DNA from: JAKJEP01 sp964580995 | Lineage (GTDB): Bacteria > Planctomycetota > Phycisphaerae > Sedimentisphaerales > SM23-30 | DNA: 54,957 nt | Assembly: GCA_964580995.1 (NCBI GenBank) | Contig: CAZOMV010000029.1 | Span: 1 to 54,957 of the forward strand | Direction: 5' to 3' | Shown: positions 25,701 to 33,019 of the stretch, piece after piece | How positions within the stretch are numbered: position 1 is the stretch's first letter | How the letters are laid out: every line of letters starts with the position of its first letter | Notes under the pieces: model-generated | Told to the model about the DNA's origin: nothing | The model's database searches: none | The model's input: only the letters and a program-made list of their open reading frames with translations | Position numbers and translations under genes: made by a program

Positions 25701-27444
25701 TGCTCCAGCCGGTATCATCCGGATCAAAGGACCCGTTCTCCATAATATCCGCCCCCCCCGCCGCGGGCGTCACCACGATCTGATCGATCAGCCATTCCCC
25801 GGCCCCATTCAGATAGATATAGATGCGATTGGAGGTGGCCGTACCCGTTACCTCCACATACTGCCACTGATTCGTATAGCCCGCTTCCCGATGAAATCCG
25901 CGCCAATTCTCCCCCCCGCTGTTGTCCGACCAGGGATCCATACACTCCAGCGCCAAACCATCCTGATCCGGCCCGATTGGCCAGGGCGGGGTATCATCAT
26001 AATCCACGGTATCCACCACCACACCGTTTTCATCCACCAGCGTCAACCGTTCTCCGGCATTGGAAAGCCGATCCCCTGCGGTGGTAAAATTACCCACCGC
26101 ATTGCTGATCCCGTAGGTGGAGATAATCAGCGCGGTATCGGAACACACTGCCAGGTAAGAAGCCGGGGCCAGAGAGCCGCCGGTAAATTCATACAAAATT
26201 CCCTCCTCATCCAGAAGCTGCCAGCCGGTAAGATCGATAGCCGCCGCAGCCCGGTTAAATATCTCGATATATTCACTTTCCGGATCGTCGCCATCCTGCC
26301 AGTAATTTCCAGAGTTCGGTGCCGTCTCCCGGATATAATTATTCAAGGTAGCCATATAACGCTTTTTCACCGGTTGGTACATGATCTCCGTAATAACAAT
26401 ATCCCCGCCGCCGGAAAACGCCGGGGCATTGGCGGTGCCGGGGGTGTAGGGCTGGCCGACGCCCCAGTGGGCCGGGTTATTATTATCACTATTGATATCC
26501 AGCAGCTCCAGCGCCGGGCCGAAACCATCCGCCTCCGACGGCCAAGGGGCGGCATCCTCGTAATTCACTACGTCCACAAGCTGGCCCAGGCTGTTTTTCA
26601 GCACCACCAGCTCCCCGCCATTGTTCAGTTTGTCCGTATAGGGACCCACCCAGTTGCTGATTCCGTAGAAGCCCGGCCCATTCGGATCGCCGGCCACCAC
26701 CAGATACGCCCCGGCATCCAGCGTGGCGGCGGGGAAGGTATATTCGATTCCCCCGGCTAATTGCCAGCCGGCCAACGGAATGGCGGCACCGCTGCGATTG
26801 TACACTTCGATATACTCCCCGCCGGTATTGAGCACCCCGGGATTGTACATCAATTCCGTGATGACCACCGCACCCAGGCCGGGAGAGGAAGGATTATTGC
26901 CTGCTGCCGGCGTGTATGGCTGGCCGATTCCCCAACTGCTGCCATCGCTATTATCCAGCCAGGCATCCAGCAGTTCCAGCGACGGACCTGTCCCGTCCGC
27001 CTCCGACGGCCAGGGCCAGTTGTCATCGTAGATTACTTCGTCAATAACCGTTCCACCGGCATTCTTCAAGGCGATCCGCTCCCCACCCCCATCCAGCCCG
27101 CCAGTATAAGGACCATAGGAAATGCTGGTGTTCAGGCCATAAAAAGAAACCGCTGCCGTATCATCGTAAAATACCAGATACCCCCCCGCCGCAATCGTCA
27201 CCCCCGCCGGTAGCGTGAACATCACCTGTGTAGAATCTTCCAGCCACCAGCCGCCCACCTCCACTGCCTCCCCACCGCGATTGTAAATCTCCACAAACTC
27301 TCCGCCGGTGTTGGTATCAGCCGGATTGTACATAATCTCGTTAATGAGGATATCCGTTTCGCTGGCATTTCCCAACCTGCCGTTCAGAAAAAGGAGGGTT
27401 CCGATAACAAAAACGATTAACCCCCGGGCAACGCGGTTACTCAA
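22735..27444 (-). CDS. Large secreted protein: three lamin-tail domains, CotH-like domain, dockerin-like repeats
   Basis: After a signal peptide, three lamin-tail (LTD) domains start near residues 30, 190 and 350; each has an I-x-E-I/L-M-Y-N/Q-P opening and a GGE(F/Y)(V/I)E(I/V)YNR-like core. A carbohydrate-binding-like beta domain follows (about 520-680). A CotH-like kinase domain spans about 820-1180 (VGVHLKGMGWRVHPKKSYKI, MLQCFDFTGMF). Two dockerin-like half-repeats (DFNADCYINTDDLALM and DANLDCSINLADFAAL) flank a jelly-roll domain opening DFSASQNPNGPWSYGWG. The frame is open to a GTG at 27483, but AAAAGGAG at 27451-27458 lies six bases before a TTG at 27444 that starts the signal peptide, so TTG was chosen (1569 residues). 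CotH proteins phosphorylate spore-coat proteins in Bacillus; here the role is unknown, perhaps surface modification. Confidence 0.85.
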   Translation of the reverse strand: MSNRVARGLIVFVIGTLLFLNGRLGNASETDILINEIMYNPADTNTGGEFVEIYNRGGEAVEVGGWWLEDSTQVMFTLPAGVTIAAGGYLVFYDDTAAVSFYGLNTSISYGPYTGGLDGGGERIALKNAGGTVIDEVIYDDNWPWPSEADGTGPSLELLDAWLDNSDGSSWGIGQPYTPAAGNNPSSPGLGAVVITELMYNPGVLNTGGEYIEVYNRSGAAIPLAGWQLAGGIEYTFPAATLDAGAYLVVAGDPNGPGFYGISNWVGPYTDKLNNGGELVVLKNSLGQLVDVVNYEDAAPWPSEADGFGPALELLDINSDNNNPAHWGVGQPYTPGTANAPAFSGGGDIVITEIMYQPVKKRYMATLNNYIRETAPNSGNYWQDGDDPESEYIEIFNRAAAAIDLTGWQLLDEEGILYEFTGGSLAPASYLAVCSDTALIISTYGISNAVGNFTTAGDRLSNAGERLTLVDENGVVVDTVDYDDTPPWPIGPDQDGLALECMDPWSDNSGGENWRGFHREAGYTNQWQYVEVTGTATSNRIYIYLNGAGEWLIDQIVVTPAAGGADIMENGSFDPDDTGWSKTGNHSGSYRTALDYHHGSGCERIVATAAGGGSTNSLNRYSTGMTTGQSYTISFWVKYLSGATTMTLRLSGSGISTTVTADGWQAVTLPSAPAVGTEVYFNSGSPGEDNSRLTDYVPTFVNGDDMKHSPKRPTSADRVTITARVTGTDSLTAVTLDYQVYTGAYQSPSLTQSVAMYDDGLHGDGLAGDGRYGVTIPARSSRSLVRYRVTVTDTNSQSWTYPDAWEPNPNRAYFVYDGEYDTNLPVYFLIAPQATWDYLYSNIWTHDYQEATLVVDGIVYDHVGVHLKGMGWRVHPKKSYKIAFNKTEYLRDMSRIDLAMHVPVVQKLSHDLFAKVGQVNLGTEMVRMYRNGTFYGVYMAEEAPNSSWLPRHGMDGAGEVFKASCLPYPNWPSTPPERYVADLDYYADASVYPQMYEKKSDEFGSYDTLIDLCDKVANTPESQIAAVLEDEVELEKWLYNWAVHVAGFNNDLIGQNFFVIKPAEPDAKWMLQCFDFTGMFAWLGTATGDPGGYTQNPYTYANKWQVRCYQNPVLKQRFLRILADVLDRYMTISQVHALVDEYYNFTLQDRTDEMNIRTEWNGGVGPFVMTEARRDAIKTFYTNRWNWLKNIWLPSQGYTPPANAHPTIALGNAYWSDNGLRVDWQYADAEGDDCTVDLYWTDRKWSGMVPIPAAANIPAAEGQFTANLKLPDNEFVERGLYIHAVIRDDQSELPGHDTGDPVAILETCQQVWQHELGLNLDFNADCYINTDDLALMSQYWLTSGEILWDVAADFSASQNPNGPWSYGWGADLAAFTLYDKTYYHPNLYSPFWYFHANGLSQGPFLWKNILFWSYGVPPGQLVQFPSAALLAKIRWTSPIDGAVSIVGTIGKASGYAGDLWMVKNGSEILFARDETAVDEPLNFTMETAVPVSVGTTIDFVQGAGNAFTSNMEHKSFDIKIGAGAWLCDGTGSFAMDANLDCSINLADFAALAGDWLRCNDPRDEDCSAY

Positions 27445-27484
27445 AGTAAACTCCTTTTGTTTTTTACGAAAAAAACACTTCACT

Positions 27485-27633
27485 CATTTATGTATTTCGT
27501 CATTTTCTTATACGCAATCTATAAGGTTATAGGATACCAAAAAAAGAAAGAAAATGTATGTTTTTTCCACAAGCCCCATGCAAAGAATAAAATATTTAAC
27601 TATTATATTATCAATATGTTATGAACGCATAAA
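27485..27633. other. AT-rich leader upstream of the lamin-tail/CotH gene
   Basis: No gene is seen. The stretch is AT-rich and should contain the promoter of the leftward lamin-tail/CotH gene, but no confident -35/-10 pair could be chosen. Confidence 0.5.
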
Positions 27634-27666
27634 AAATTCCGCCGGAACGTTTTACCAGCGGAATTT
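27634..27666. terminator. Hairpin with A and T tracts on either side
   Basis: A perfect 9-bp stem AAATTCCGC/GCGGAATTT with a 15-base loop is preceded by A residues and followed, after AAC, by TTTTT. It could act as a bidirectional terminator between the small leftward gene and the lamin-tail/CotH gene. Confidence 0.5.
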
Positions 27667-27674
27667 AACTTTTT

Positions 27675-27830
27675 CCAGGCCGGCTCAATTGCATGCAATT
27701 CAGACCATTCCTGGGAGGGAGAGAGAATCATAACCATTGACTTGTCAACGGCTCCCTCAGCCGTATGTTTTCTAAAAAACCCAGGCCCGATTATTCGGAA
27801 AGAACAACAAGCCTGGGAGGGAGAGAGAGA
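27675..27830. repeat. Two tandem hairpin-plus-purine units
   Basis: Two units about 102 bases apart share the layout CCAGG-hairpin-CCTGGGAGGGAGAGAGA. The first loop (27687-27700) is a perfect 14-base palindrome, AATTGCATGCAATT. The second contains a nested CCGA-TTAT-TCGG hairpin. They may be tandem terminators or part of a small structured RNA transcribed leftward. Confidence 0.55.
27774..27817 (-). terminator. Rho-independent terminator of the small leftward gene
   Basis: Read leftward: stem CCCAGGC (27817-27811), inner loop, stem GCCTGGG (27786-27780), then a run of six U (27779-27774). It lies about 20 bases past the stop codon of the gene at 27836-28108. Confidence 0.85.
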
Positions 27831-27835
27831 GCAAA

Positions 27836-28108
27836 TTAATCTCTCGCCGCATCAGCTCCTTCATCATAAGATACTGAGCTGCAAGATTTTATGCTATCGA
27901 CCGGAACAATCAGAGGTGACATGACTCCTTCCACCTGGACCACCGCGAAGTGATCTCTCTTTTCTCCGGCGTCGCTGAGAAAGATGATTCTGCCTGAGAT
28001 TTCCAAACACTTGGTGATTTTATCCACCACTTGCGTAAAGTCAGGGCAGACAACACTTTCCAAATCAAAATGAATCAAAGATCCGGCTGTATAATCAGGG
28101 AGATACAT
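27836..28108 (-). CDS. Hypothetical small protein, 90 residues
   Basis: The ATG at 28108 was chosen because GGGTGA lies about eight bases upstream; the frame is open 16 codons further but without a ribosome binding site. The product is soluble and acidic, with a likely alpha/beta layout (LIHFDLESVVCPDFTQVVDKITKCLE, then GRIIFLSDAG and a terminal strand region). No signal peptide, membrane segment or known family was recognised. It is a single-gene transcription unit with a strong terminator, and it diverges from the glycogen-binding gene across 430 bases, which suggests a real expressed gene. Confidence 0.6.
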   Translation of the reverse strand: MYLPDYTAGSLIHFDLESVVCPDFTQVVDKITKCLEISGRIIFLSDAGEKRDHFAVVQVEGVMSPLIVPVDSIKSCSSVSYDEGADAARD

Positions 28109-28535
28109 ATCATTCACCCTATCTTTTAGTGATTTTTCTACTATAATAATGAGCAAAGGACGTGCCAGAGGGGGGGCGGGATTTTACAGGTGGAAAATAA
28201 TATTTTATTTACTTGATAGATATGGACTTATGAATAATCCGGACCTGGAAGGGCTTGTTTTGGTGAAGGAGGAAAAAAGAGGTTTTGGGAAAGGAATTTC
28301 CTTACATTTTTTGGCTGGACAAAGCGGGTACCGATGTATAGAATTTAACTAATTGCCGATACTTGAATTAGAACACATTCCGAAAATGGAAAAAAGTGTG
28401 CAGGGAAAGAAAATTTTTTCTCACACCTTTGGTAAGGATGTGATAAACTTTAAACGAAGTCATAACAAAGTAGGGGAAAAGTGAATTAAAGTTATAATAA
28501 ACACGAACAATTTCAAGATAAAATGAGGTGAAAAA
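28109..28535. other. Intergenic region between divergent genes
   Basis: No supported gene. A TATAAT at 28493-28498 on the plus strand, about 40 bases before the CBM48 gene, is a possible -10 box, but a matching -35 box was not found. A 67-codon open frame on the plus strand (28149-28352) has no ribosome binding site or recognisable content. Confidence 0.45.
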
Positions 28536-28811
28536 ATGATAGAAAAAGGACCAAAAAAAGGAACGGTCAAATTTACATTCAAGGCGAGCAATGGAGTCAA
28601 GATCGCCTACGTAGCTGGGGACTTCACCGAGTGGCAGCCGCAAAAGATGAAAAAGCAAAAAGACAATTCTTTTACGCTGGTCTTGCCAGCCAGCAAGGGC
28701 GAGCACCAGTATAAGTTTGTGATTGACGACCAATGGCTGCTGGACCCGGACAATGAGTGCCGGTGCGTGAATTCGTTCGGAACCCTGAACTCGGTGGCGG
28801 TGGTGGACTAG
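28536..28811 (+). CDS. Stand-alone glycogen-binding (CBM48/AMPK-type) domain protein
   Basis: The 91-residue protein is a single CBM48 or AMPK-beta-type carbohydrate-binding domain: TVKFTFKASNGVKIAYVAGDF, the TEWQP tryptophan segment, LPASKGEHQYKFVIDDQW, and the closing LDPDNECRCVNSFGTLNSV. These positions match the tryptophan, lysine and asparagine that contact alpha-1,4-glucan in the family. There is no signal peptide, so it is cytoplasmic and likely binds glycogen. AGGTGA six bases before the ATG supports the start. A glycogen-debranching enzyme gene lies about 7 kb downstream; a scaffold role in glycogen turnover is possible but unproven. Confidence 0.85.
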   Translation: MIEKGPKKGTVKFTFKASNGVKIAYVAGDFTEWQPQKMKKQKDNSFTLVLPASKGEHQYKFVIDDQWLLDPDNECRCVNSFGTLNSVAVVD

Positions 28812-28821
28812 CCATACCAGG

Positions 28822-28877
28822 AAAAATCCGAAACACGAAATCCTAAATTCGAAACAAATTCAAAATTCGAATTTTTT
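28822..28877. repeat. AT-rich AATTCGAAA-type oligomer repeat
   Basis: The stretch alternates AATCCGAAA, AAATTCGAAACAAATTC and AAAATTCGAATTT segments directly after the CBM48 gene. This style of oligomer is common between genes in environmental planctomycete and related genomes. Confidence 0.55.
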
Positions 28878-28958
28878 CAAAGTTTTAAAAGATATTCATT
28901 ACACCAGGTAGAGTGTAAAGAGGAATATTATAGACAATAAGTGAAAGGAGTCTCAGGT

Positions 28959-29435
28959 ATGAAACATGGAATGGCTGTCTTGCTGGTTACGGGTTTGATG
29001 CTGCTGGCCGGCTGTCAAAATAAGGAACTCATCCAGTGCCAGGCGGATAATGATCAATTAAAGACGGATCTGGAGCAACAGAAGGCTTCGACCAGCGAAT
29101 TAATGGATCTGTCCATTAAAGATACCGAGGAAATGAACGCCTTAAAGGCAAAGGCCGATGCGGACCTGCAGGCGTCCAAAGAGGCCCATAAGCAGGATGT
29201 GCAGAAGCTGGACAACTCGATCAAGGCCCTGCTGAAGACGGAAGGGGAAAAGAAACAACTGGAGGCGAAGGTAGCGGATCTGGAAAAAGCATTGACCAAT
29301 GCGGCTGACATGACCAAGGCCCAGGCCGACGAAAACACCCAGCTAAAGGCCAAAATAGCCGACCTGGAAACCCAACTCCAAGCCGCCAAGGCCGCCGCAG
29401 CCGCCCCAGCCCCAGCCGCCCCCGCAACCAATTAA
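28959..29435 (+). CDS. Coiled-coil lipoprotein
   Basis: The 158-residue protein begins with a lipoprotein signal peptide (MKHGMAVLLVTGLMLLAGC), giving an acylated Cys at about residue 19. The rest is almost entirely heptad-patterned coiled coil (LIQCQADNDQLKTDLEQQK, then KKQLEAKVADLEKAL and ADENTQLKAKIADLE) and ends in an Ala/Pro-rich tail. The ATG at 28959 is set by GAAAGGAG eight bases upstream. Such proteins often act as structural envelope spacers (Lpp-like) or as partners in transport assemblies, but nothing specific can be claimed. A strong terminator follows directly. Confidence 0.8.
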   Translation: MKHGMAVLLVTGLMLLAGCQNKELIQCQADNDQLKTDLEQQKASTSELMDLSIKDTEEMNALKAKADADLQASKEAHKQDVQKLDNSIKALLKTEGEKKQLEAKVADLEKALTNAADMTKAQADENTQLKAKIADLETQLQAAKAAAAAPAPAAPATN

Positions 29436-29456
29436 TTTTAGTTTGATATAGAAAGC

Positions 29457-29490
29457 AAAAGAGCAGGAACCTTTTCCTGCTCTTTTTTTT
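29457..29490 (+). terminator. Rho-independent terminator of the coiled-coil lipoprotein gene
   Basis: Stem GAGCAGGAA/TTCCTGCTC with a CCTT loop is followed by eight or more T residues. The A residues before the stem allow extra pairing with the T tract, so it could also work in reverse. Confidence 0.92.
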
Positions 29491-29886
29491 TGGGCATGTT
29501 TTCCTTTTTCCGGGGTGGAGTTTATGGGGAGGCGGTGCGCGATAAGATTTAACCAAGGGCACAGAGAGGCACAGAGGAAAGAGAATATTTTAATGGTGAC
29601 AGAAAATATAAAGATAAGGAACTGCGAATGAACGCGAATTCACGCGAATAAGAAGGGAGATAAGTATTTGAGATTTGCGATTTCAAGAACGAGAAGATGG
29701 ATTCCCGCCTGCGCGGGAATGACAGAGAGGCGAGGGGATGGTATATGGGGAGGGTGCGGGATGCTGGGGGAAGGAAGATGGTATGCGGAGCATACCCTAC
29801 CGGACCGGCTGGGGGAGAAGAGGCCGGCGGCACAGGGGGTAAGTGCCGGCGAGACGCCGGCGGTACAGGGGGCAAGGGCCACCGGG
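29491..29886. repeat. Intergenic repeats, including an ATTCCC-N8-GGGAAT element
   Basis: No gene is supported. Contents in order: a GGCACAGAGAGGCACAGAGG oligomer near 29558-29578; a GCGAATGAACGCGAATTCAC-type oligomer near 29626-29648; a perfect inverted-repeat element at 29701-29720, oriented opposite to the five near 10 kb; and a GGCGAGACGCCGGCGGTAC segment flanked by ACAGGGGG near 29830-29880. All are the kind of short repeats scattered in environmental genomes. Confidence 0.75.
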
Positions 29887-31170
29887 TCAAAAATCAAAGT
29901 CGGCGGTTTGGTTGAAGGCGCCAAGCTGGAGGCCGAAGTTCACAATGCCAGAATTGGCCAGGCCGGAGGTGCTGGCAATCGCAATCGTATAGCTGCCTTT
30001 GTCAAAATCGAAGCTGGCGGTTACGAGGGAATTATCGCCAAGTATCACCTTTTTCGCGACAAAGAGATTTTTGCCCGGTTTGCTTCGAGTCGTCGGGAAA
30101 GTAAAGGTTTTACCACCCCAGCTTGCCGAAACTTCAACCGTTGCCGCATTGGGATCCGGCATCTCCTGCAGGGCGATCTCCCCTTTCACGGACAGCTTAT
30201 CGGCCTTCTTGCTGACGCCGGCCTTGAGGAGGCGCAGGGCATCGGTATGGCCGGCAAGCAGCAGGATCGGAGCCGGTTTTTTGCCGCTGATTACCTCCTC
30301 ATCCGCCGTCCCAGCCAGGACTTGATCGCCGATCTGCACCTCGACGGCAACCTCGTCCTGCAGGCCGCTCAGGTCGATCTTCTTGGCCGCCAGAACCAGG
30401 GTACCATTCGACTGGCTGATTTTCAGGCTGGATAACGCACCCGCGGCACTGGTATAGCTCAGGACATTGCCTTTGGCGGAGATTTTCAGGCCGGGATTAT
30501 CGTGGGCAATCGTTTCCTGAATATAATCCGTGCCGCCGGAACTCACCCGGACCACCACATCGTCAGCCGGATCAAATTCCGCCAAATCCTCCCCCGCCCT
30601 GGCCAAAATGGCGATGCTGTCCCGCGGGTCCGCCCGGTCCTTGTCCGCTTTCAGTGTAATTTTCTGAACATCCAGAGCCATTTGACCATCTTCACCCTGA
30701 TGGATTACCAGGGTATCACTAATGGTCGGTGCCGCGAAATTAACATCCATCGAATCGCCAAAAAATGAACTAGGCGCGAGAGTAACGGTCACATCACCCG
30801 GACCGGTACATTGAATCACCACTTCCGCCACCACCCCGGCGGTAGTCCCGTTAAAACTGGCGAATTCCATTTTCACGGATTTAGGCGAAATATTGGGATC
30901 AGAACTAAATTCCGTATCCCAGCCGAAACCGGAAGCCTCCGCCTGACCCGTGGCACTGACAATGGTCGCCGGACCACTCAAATTCACAATAGCAACCACA
31001 CTGATCAGCCCCGTATCCGTTACGACAGGAATCGTTACCGTTTGAGAAACAGAAATCGTATCGGAGGGATCAGGATCACCCAAAGTGACGGAACTGGCTA
31101 TAACCAAATGAGCCGTAGCGGTTAAAATGGTACAAACCGCTAATAAAAACAGAAATGTAACTTTCTTCAT
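29887..31170 (-). CDS. Secreted protein with N-terminal cohesin-like domain
   Basis: The 427-residue protein has a Sec signal peptide (MKKVTFLFLLAVCTILTATA). Residues 28-150 have the spacing of a cohesin-like beta sandwich: VSVTVTIPVVTDTG-type opening strands, a Gly/Ala-rich middle, and TAGVVAEVVIQCTGPGDVTV-like closing strands. Residues ~165-427 are further beta-strand-rich repeats with K-x-T-L-K-A-D and ISQSNGTLVLAAKK elements, and no recognised enzyme motif. AAAGG six bases before the ATG supports the start. It is separated from the gene upstream by a terminator and so is transcribed on its own. Cohesin assignment is by pattern only. Confidence 0.6.
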   Translation of the reverse strand: MKKVTFLFLLAVCTILTATAHLVIASSVTLGDPDPSDTISVSQTVTIPVVTDTGLISVVAIVNLSGPATIVSATGQAEASGFGWDTEFSSDPNISPKSVKMEFASFNGTTAGVVAEVVIQCTGPGDVTVTLAPSSFFGDSMDVNFAAPTISDTLVIHQGEDGQMALDVQKITLKADKDRADPRDSIAILARAGEDLAEFDPADDVVVRVSSGGTDYIQETIAHDNPGLKISAKGNVLSYTSAAGALSSLKISQSNGTLVLAAKKIDLSGLQDEVAVEVQIGDQVLAGTADEEVISGKKPAPILLLAGHTDALRLLKAGVSKKADKLSVKGEIALQEMPDPNAATVEVSASWGGKTFTFPTTRSKPGKNLFVAKKVILGDNSLVTASFDFDKGSYTIAIASTSGLANSGIVNFGLQLGAFNQTADFDF

Positions 31171-31255
31171 ATCAGACCTTTATATTTTGTTTATACGAAC
31201 TTATCTTTGCCATACTTTCTTTATTCCGTATATCGGCAATCCGCTCTTTTTATAA

Positions 31256-31325
31256 ACAAAAAAAGCAGGGCAGGCCGATTAGAGCATGCTCTGCTTAATT
31301 ACGCGATGAATTCAGCCCTGCTATT
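31256..31325 (-). terminator. Terminator after the first cohesin-like/dockerin-like gene
   Basis: Read leftward: stem AGCAGGGC (31322-31315) pairs with GCCCTGCT (31271-31264), enclosing an inner perfect palindrome AGAGCATGCTCT (31281-31292), then a run of U. It lies about 30 bases past the stop codon. Confidence 0.8.
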
Positions 31326-31355
31326 CTCCGCTATCCCCTATCTAAAGGAAAAATA

Positions 31356-32234
31356 CTAACAACCACCAGTAATCTTGTTCCAATGCGATTTCAAGATATT
31401 CAAATCCCCCGTATCAACACGACAGGACATGTTGAAATCGCAACAGGGTTCATAACCAGAAGAGGTACAGGTTTTATTCCATGAACGTTTCACACAATTC
31501 AAGTCACCTGTATCAACGCGGGTATTGGTAGCAACACCGTTACCGGCTTTCTGAGCCAGGCAGCACCAACAAATTGGACAACCAAGCATCTCGGCACGAT
31601 CCATCATTGCCTGGGTAACCGTCAGTGTTACTGCAGGTCCCGGACCTGAATAAGAAAAGACTTGCCCAATACCTAAACAATCACAAGGATGGAGTGTAAT
31701 ACTAATACAATCAGGAAGCGTTACCTCCATAGCATTACCATTGGTATCCACTACACCACCACGAAGAGCATCTTCGGAAAAACAAACCGTTCCGGTCCCA
31801 GTGATCTTCAAAGTGCATATGGTTCCGGCTGTGGGAATGGTATCGATATTGGCCAATTCAGCAGCAGAAATGGAAAAAACCCTAGCTGGAAATACTACCG
31901 CGCCAGCTTGATCAGTCTTAGCCAGCGGATGGGCACCAGCGAGAACTCCGGTAGCCGGATCGGCGCCGGCCTGATAGGCCGCCGGATCATCGGCCGCATA
32001 ATCGATACAGACATCGAAGAAAGAATCGGCCAGACCAACATCGTTGAGGCTTGCCACTTGTCCTGCACCACAATCGACGATAAAACTAAAGGCAGCCGGT
32101 TTGGTGGCACCTGTAGCATTATACCCCAGCGTAAGATATTGACCATTTATGGTAGCTGTAATCGTAACCGGTTCCTGGGCCATAACCGGCACCACAAGTG
32201 CAAAAACAGCTAACATACCCGCAAAATACTTCAT
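31356..32234 (-). CDS. Secreted cohesin-like plus dockerin-like protein, paralogue A
   Basis: The 292-residue protein has a signal peptide (MKYFAGMLAVFALVVPVMA), a beta-rich N-terminal domain (ITATINGQYLTLGYNATGAT to about residue 175) that resembles a short cohesin-like sandwich, a Cys-rich linker (CPICWCCLAQKAGNG), and two dockerin-like calcium-loop repeats, TRVDTGDLNCVKRSWNK and CRVDTGDLNILKSHWNK, at the C-terminus. GGAGG seven bases before the ATG at 32234 fixes the start. A paralogue of about 60% identity lies at 33653-34546. It is preceded by a lipoprotein gene with a 36-base gap and followed by a terminator. A self-interacting or scaffold role is possible; no partner has been shown. 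Confidence 0.7.
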   Translation of the reverse strand: MKYFAGMLAVFALVVPVMAQEPVTITATINGQYLTLGYNATGATKPAAFSFIVDCGAGQVASLNDVGLADSFFDVCIDYAADDPAAYQAGADPATGVLAGAHPLAKTDQAGAVVFPARVFSISAAELANIDTIPTAGTICTLKITGTGTVCFSEDALRGGVVDTNGNAMEVTLPDCISITLHPCDCLGIGQVFSYSGPGPAVTLTVTQAMMDRAEMLGCPICWCCLAQKAGNGVATNTRVDTGDLNCVKRSWNKTCTSSGYEPCCDFNMSCRVDTGDLNILKSHWNKITGGC

Positions 32235-32270
32235 ACAAACCTCCATTCAAAAAATAAACCCAAACTTTAC

Positions 32271-32873
32271 TTAAGGCTGCGCCGGTTGATCCGGAGCAGC
32301 AACATATTTTTCCTTTACAAAAAGTAGTTGATCCGGGTTGGCGCGAATGGCCTCTTCGTCAGGCTGTTCTCCCCCTTCCAGCCAGCCAATACTGACATGA
32401 GCGGCCTGCCACTGGCCTTTTTCCGGATCCAATTTGCCCGTAAATTCATCCAGAACTTTACCTTCCAATGAACCCTGCGGCAGCACCATCTCATAGCGAT
32501 CCAGGGCAATGCTAAGCTTCAAAACTTGCGTGGCAGGATCATATTGGCCGGAGACAGGCCCCAAAACGGCAAAGAACGTCGCCTTTTGTACCCCTTGCTG
32601 TCTTTCCTCAAAACTGCCGCCCTCTGCTGTCTGCATTATCCCCCCCACCGGATGATCTAGCCAGGAAATACTGCCATCCTCATCGAAATGGATTACCCAT
32701 GGTTCGGTATGACACTGCCAATCCCCCGCCAGAAACTGAGGAAACGCCCCGCCGCCCACCACAGCAATACGCGGCACGGGATTGTTCTCTTCAAAAGGTT
32801 TTGGGCTTACTTTGTGGTCAACACAACCAGTCAAAATCATTAGGCATCCCATCCATGAAATTAATATTCGCAT
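32271..32873 (-). CDS. Lipoprotein, unknown function
   Basis: The 200-residue protein has a lipoprotein signal peptide ending LTGC, with the acylated Cys near residue 17. The mature part has a lipocalin-like or META-like flavour (FLAGDWQCHTEPWVIHFDEDGSISW, then ATQVLKLSIALDRYEMVL), with alternating strands typical of a small beta barrel, but no family was recognised with certainty. The ATG at 32873 is preceded by GAGGAG seven bases upstream. It starts 90 bases downstream of the terminator of the PEP-CTERM gene, so it begins a new transcription unit shared with paralogue A. Confidence 0.65.
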   Translation of the reverse strand: MRILISWMGCLMILTGCVDHKVSPKPFEENNPVPRIAVVGGGAFPQFLAGDWQCHTEPWVIHFDEDGSISWLDHPVGGIMQTAEGGSFEERQQGVQKATFFAVLGPVSGQYDPATQVLKLSIALDRYEMVLPQGSLEGKVLDEFTGKLDPEKGQWQAAHVSIGWLEGGEQPDEEAIRANPDQLLFVKEKYVAAPDQPAQP

Positions 32874-32955
32874 CGAACCGCTCCTCAATTAAAGAATAAC
32901 CCATATTTATCAAACACTACAAAAAATATTATCGTAACCCGAGAATTGATACAAT

Positions 32956-32987
32956 AAAAAAGGGGCAGATCCTTTCAGACCTGCCCC
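32956..32987 (-). terminator. Terminator after the short PEP-CTERM gene
   Basis: Read leftward: GGGGCAG (32987-32981), loop, CTGCCCC (32968-32962), then six U. It sits about 30 bases past the stop codon. Confidence 0.88.
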
Positions 32988-33019
32988 ATCTTCTTACATA
33001 AAACAACTACTTACAGTTC

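Noticed and set aside
28149..28352. 67-codon frame between divergent genes
   Set aside because: No ribosome binding site, no recognisable family, and an atypical composition.
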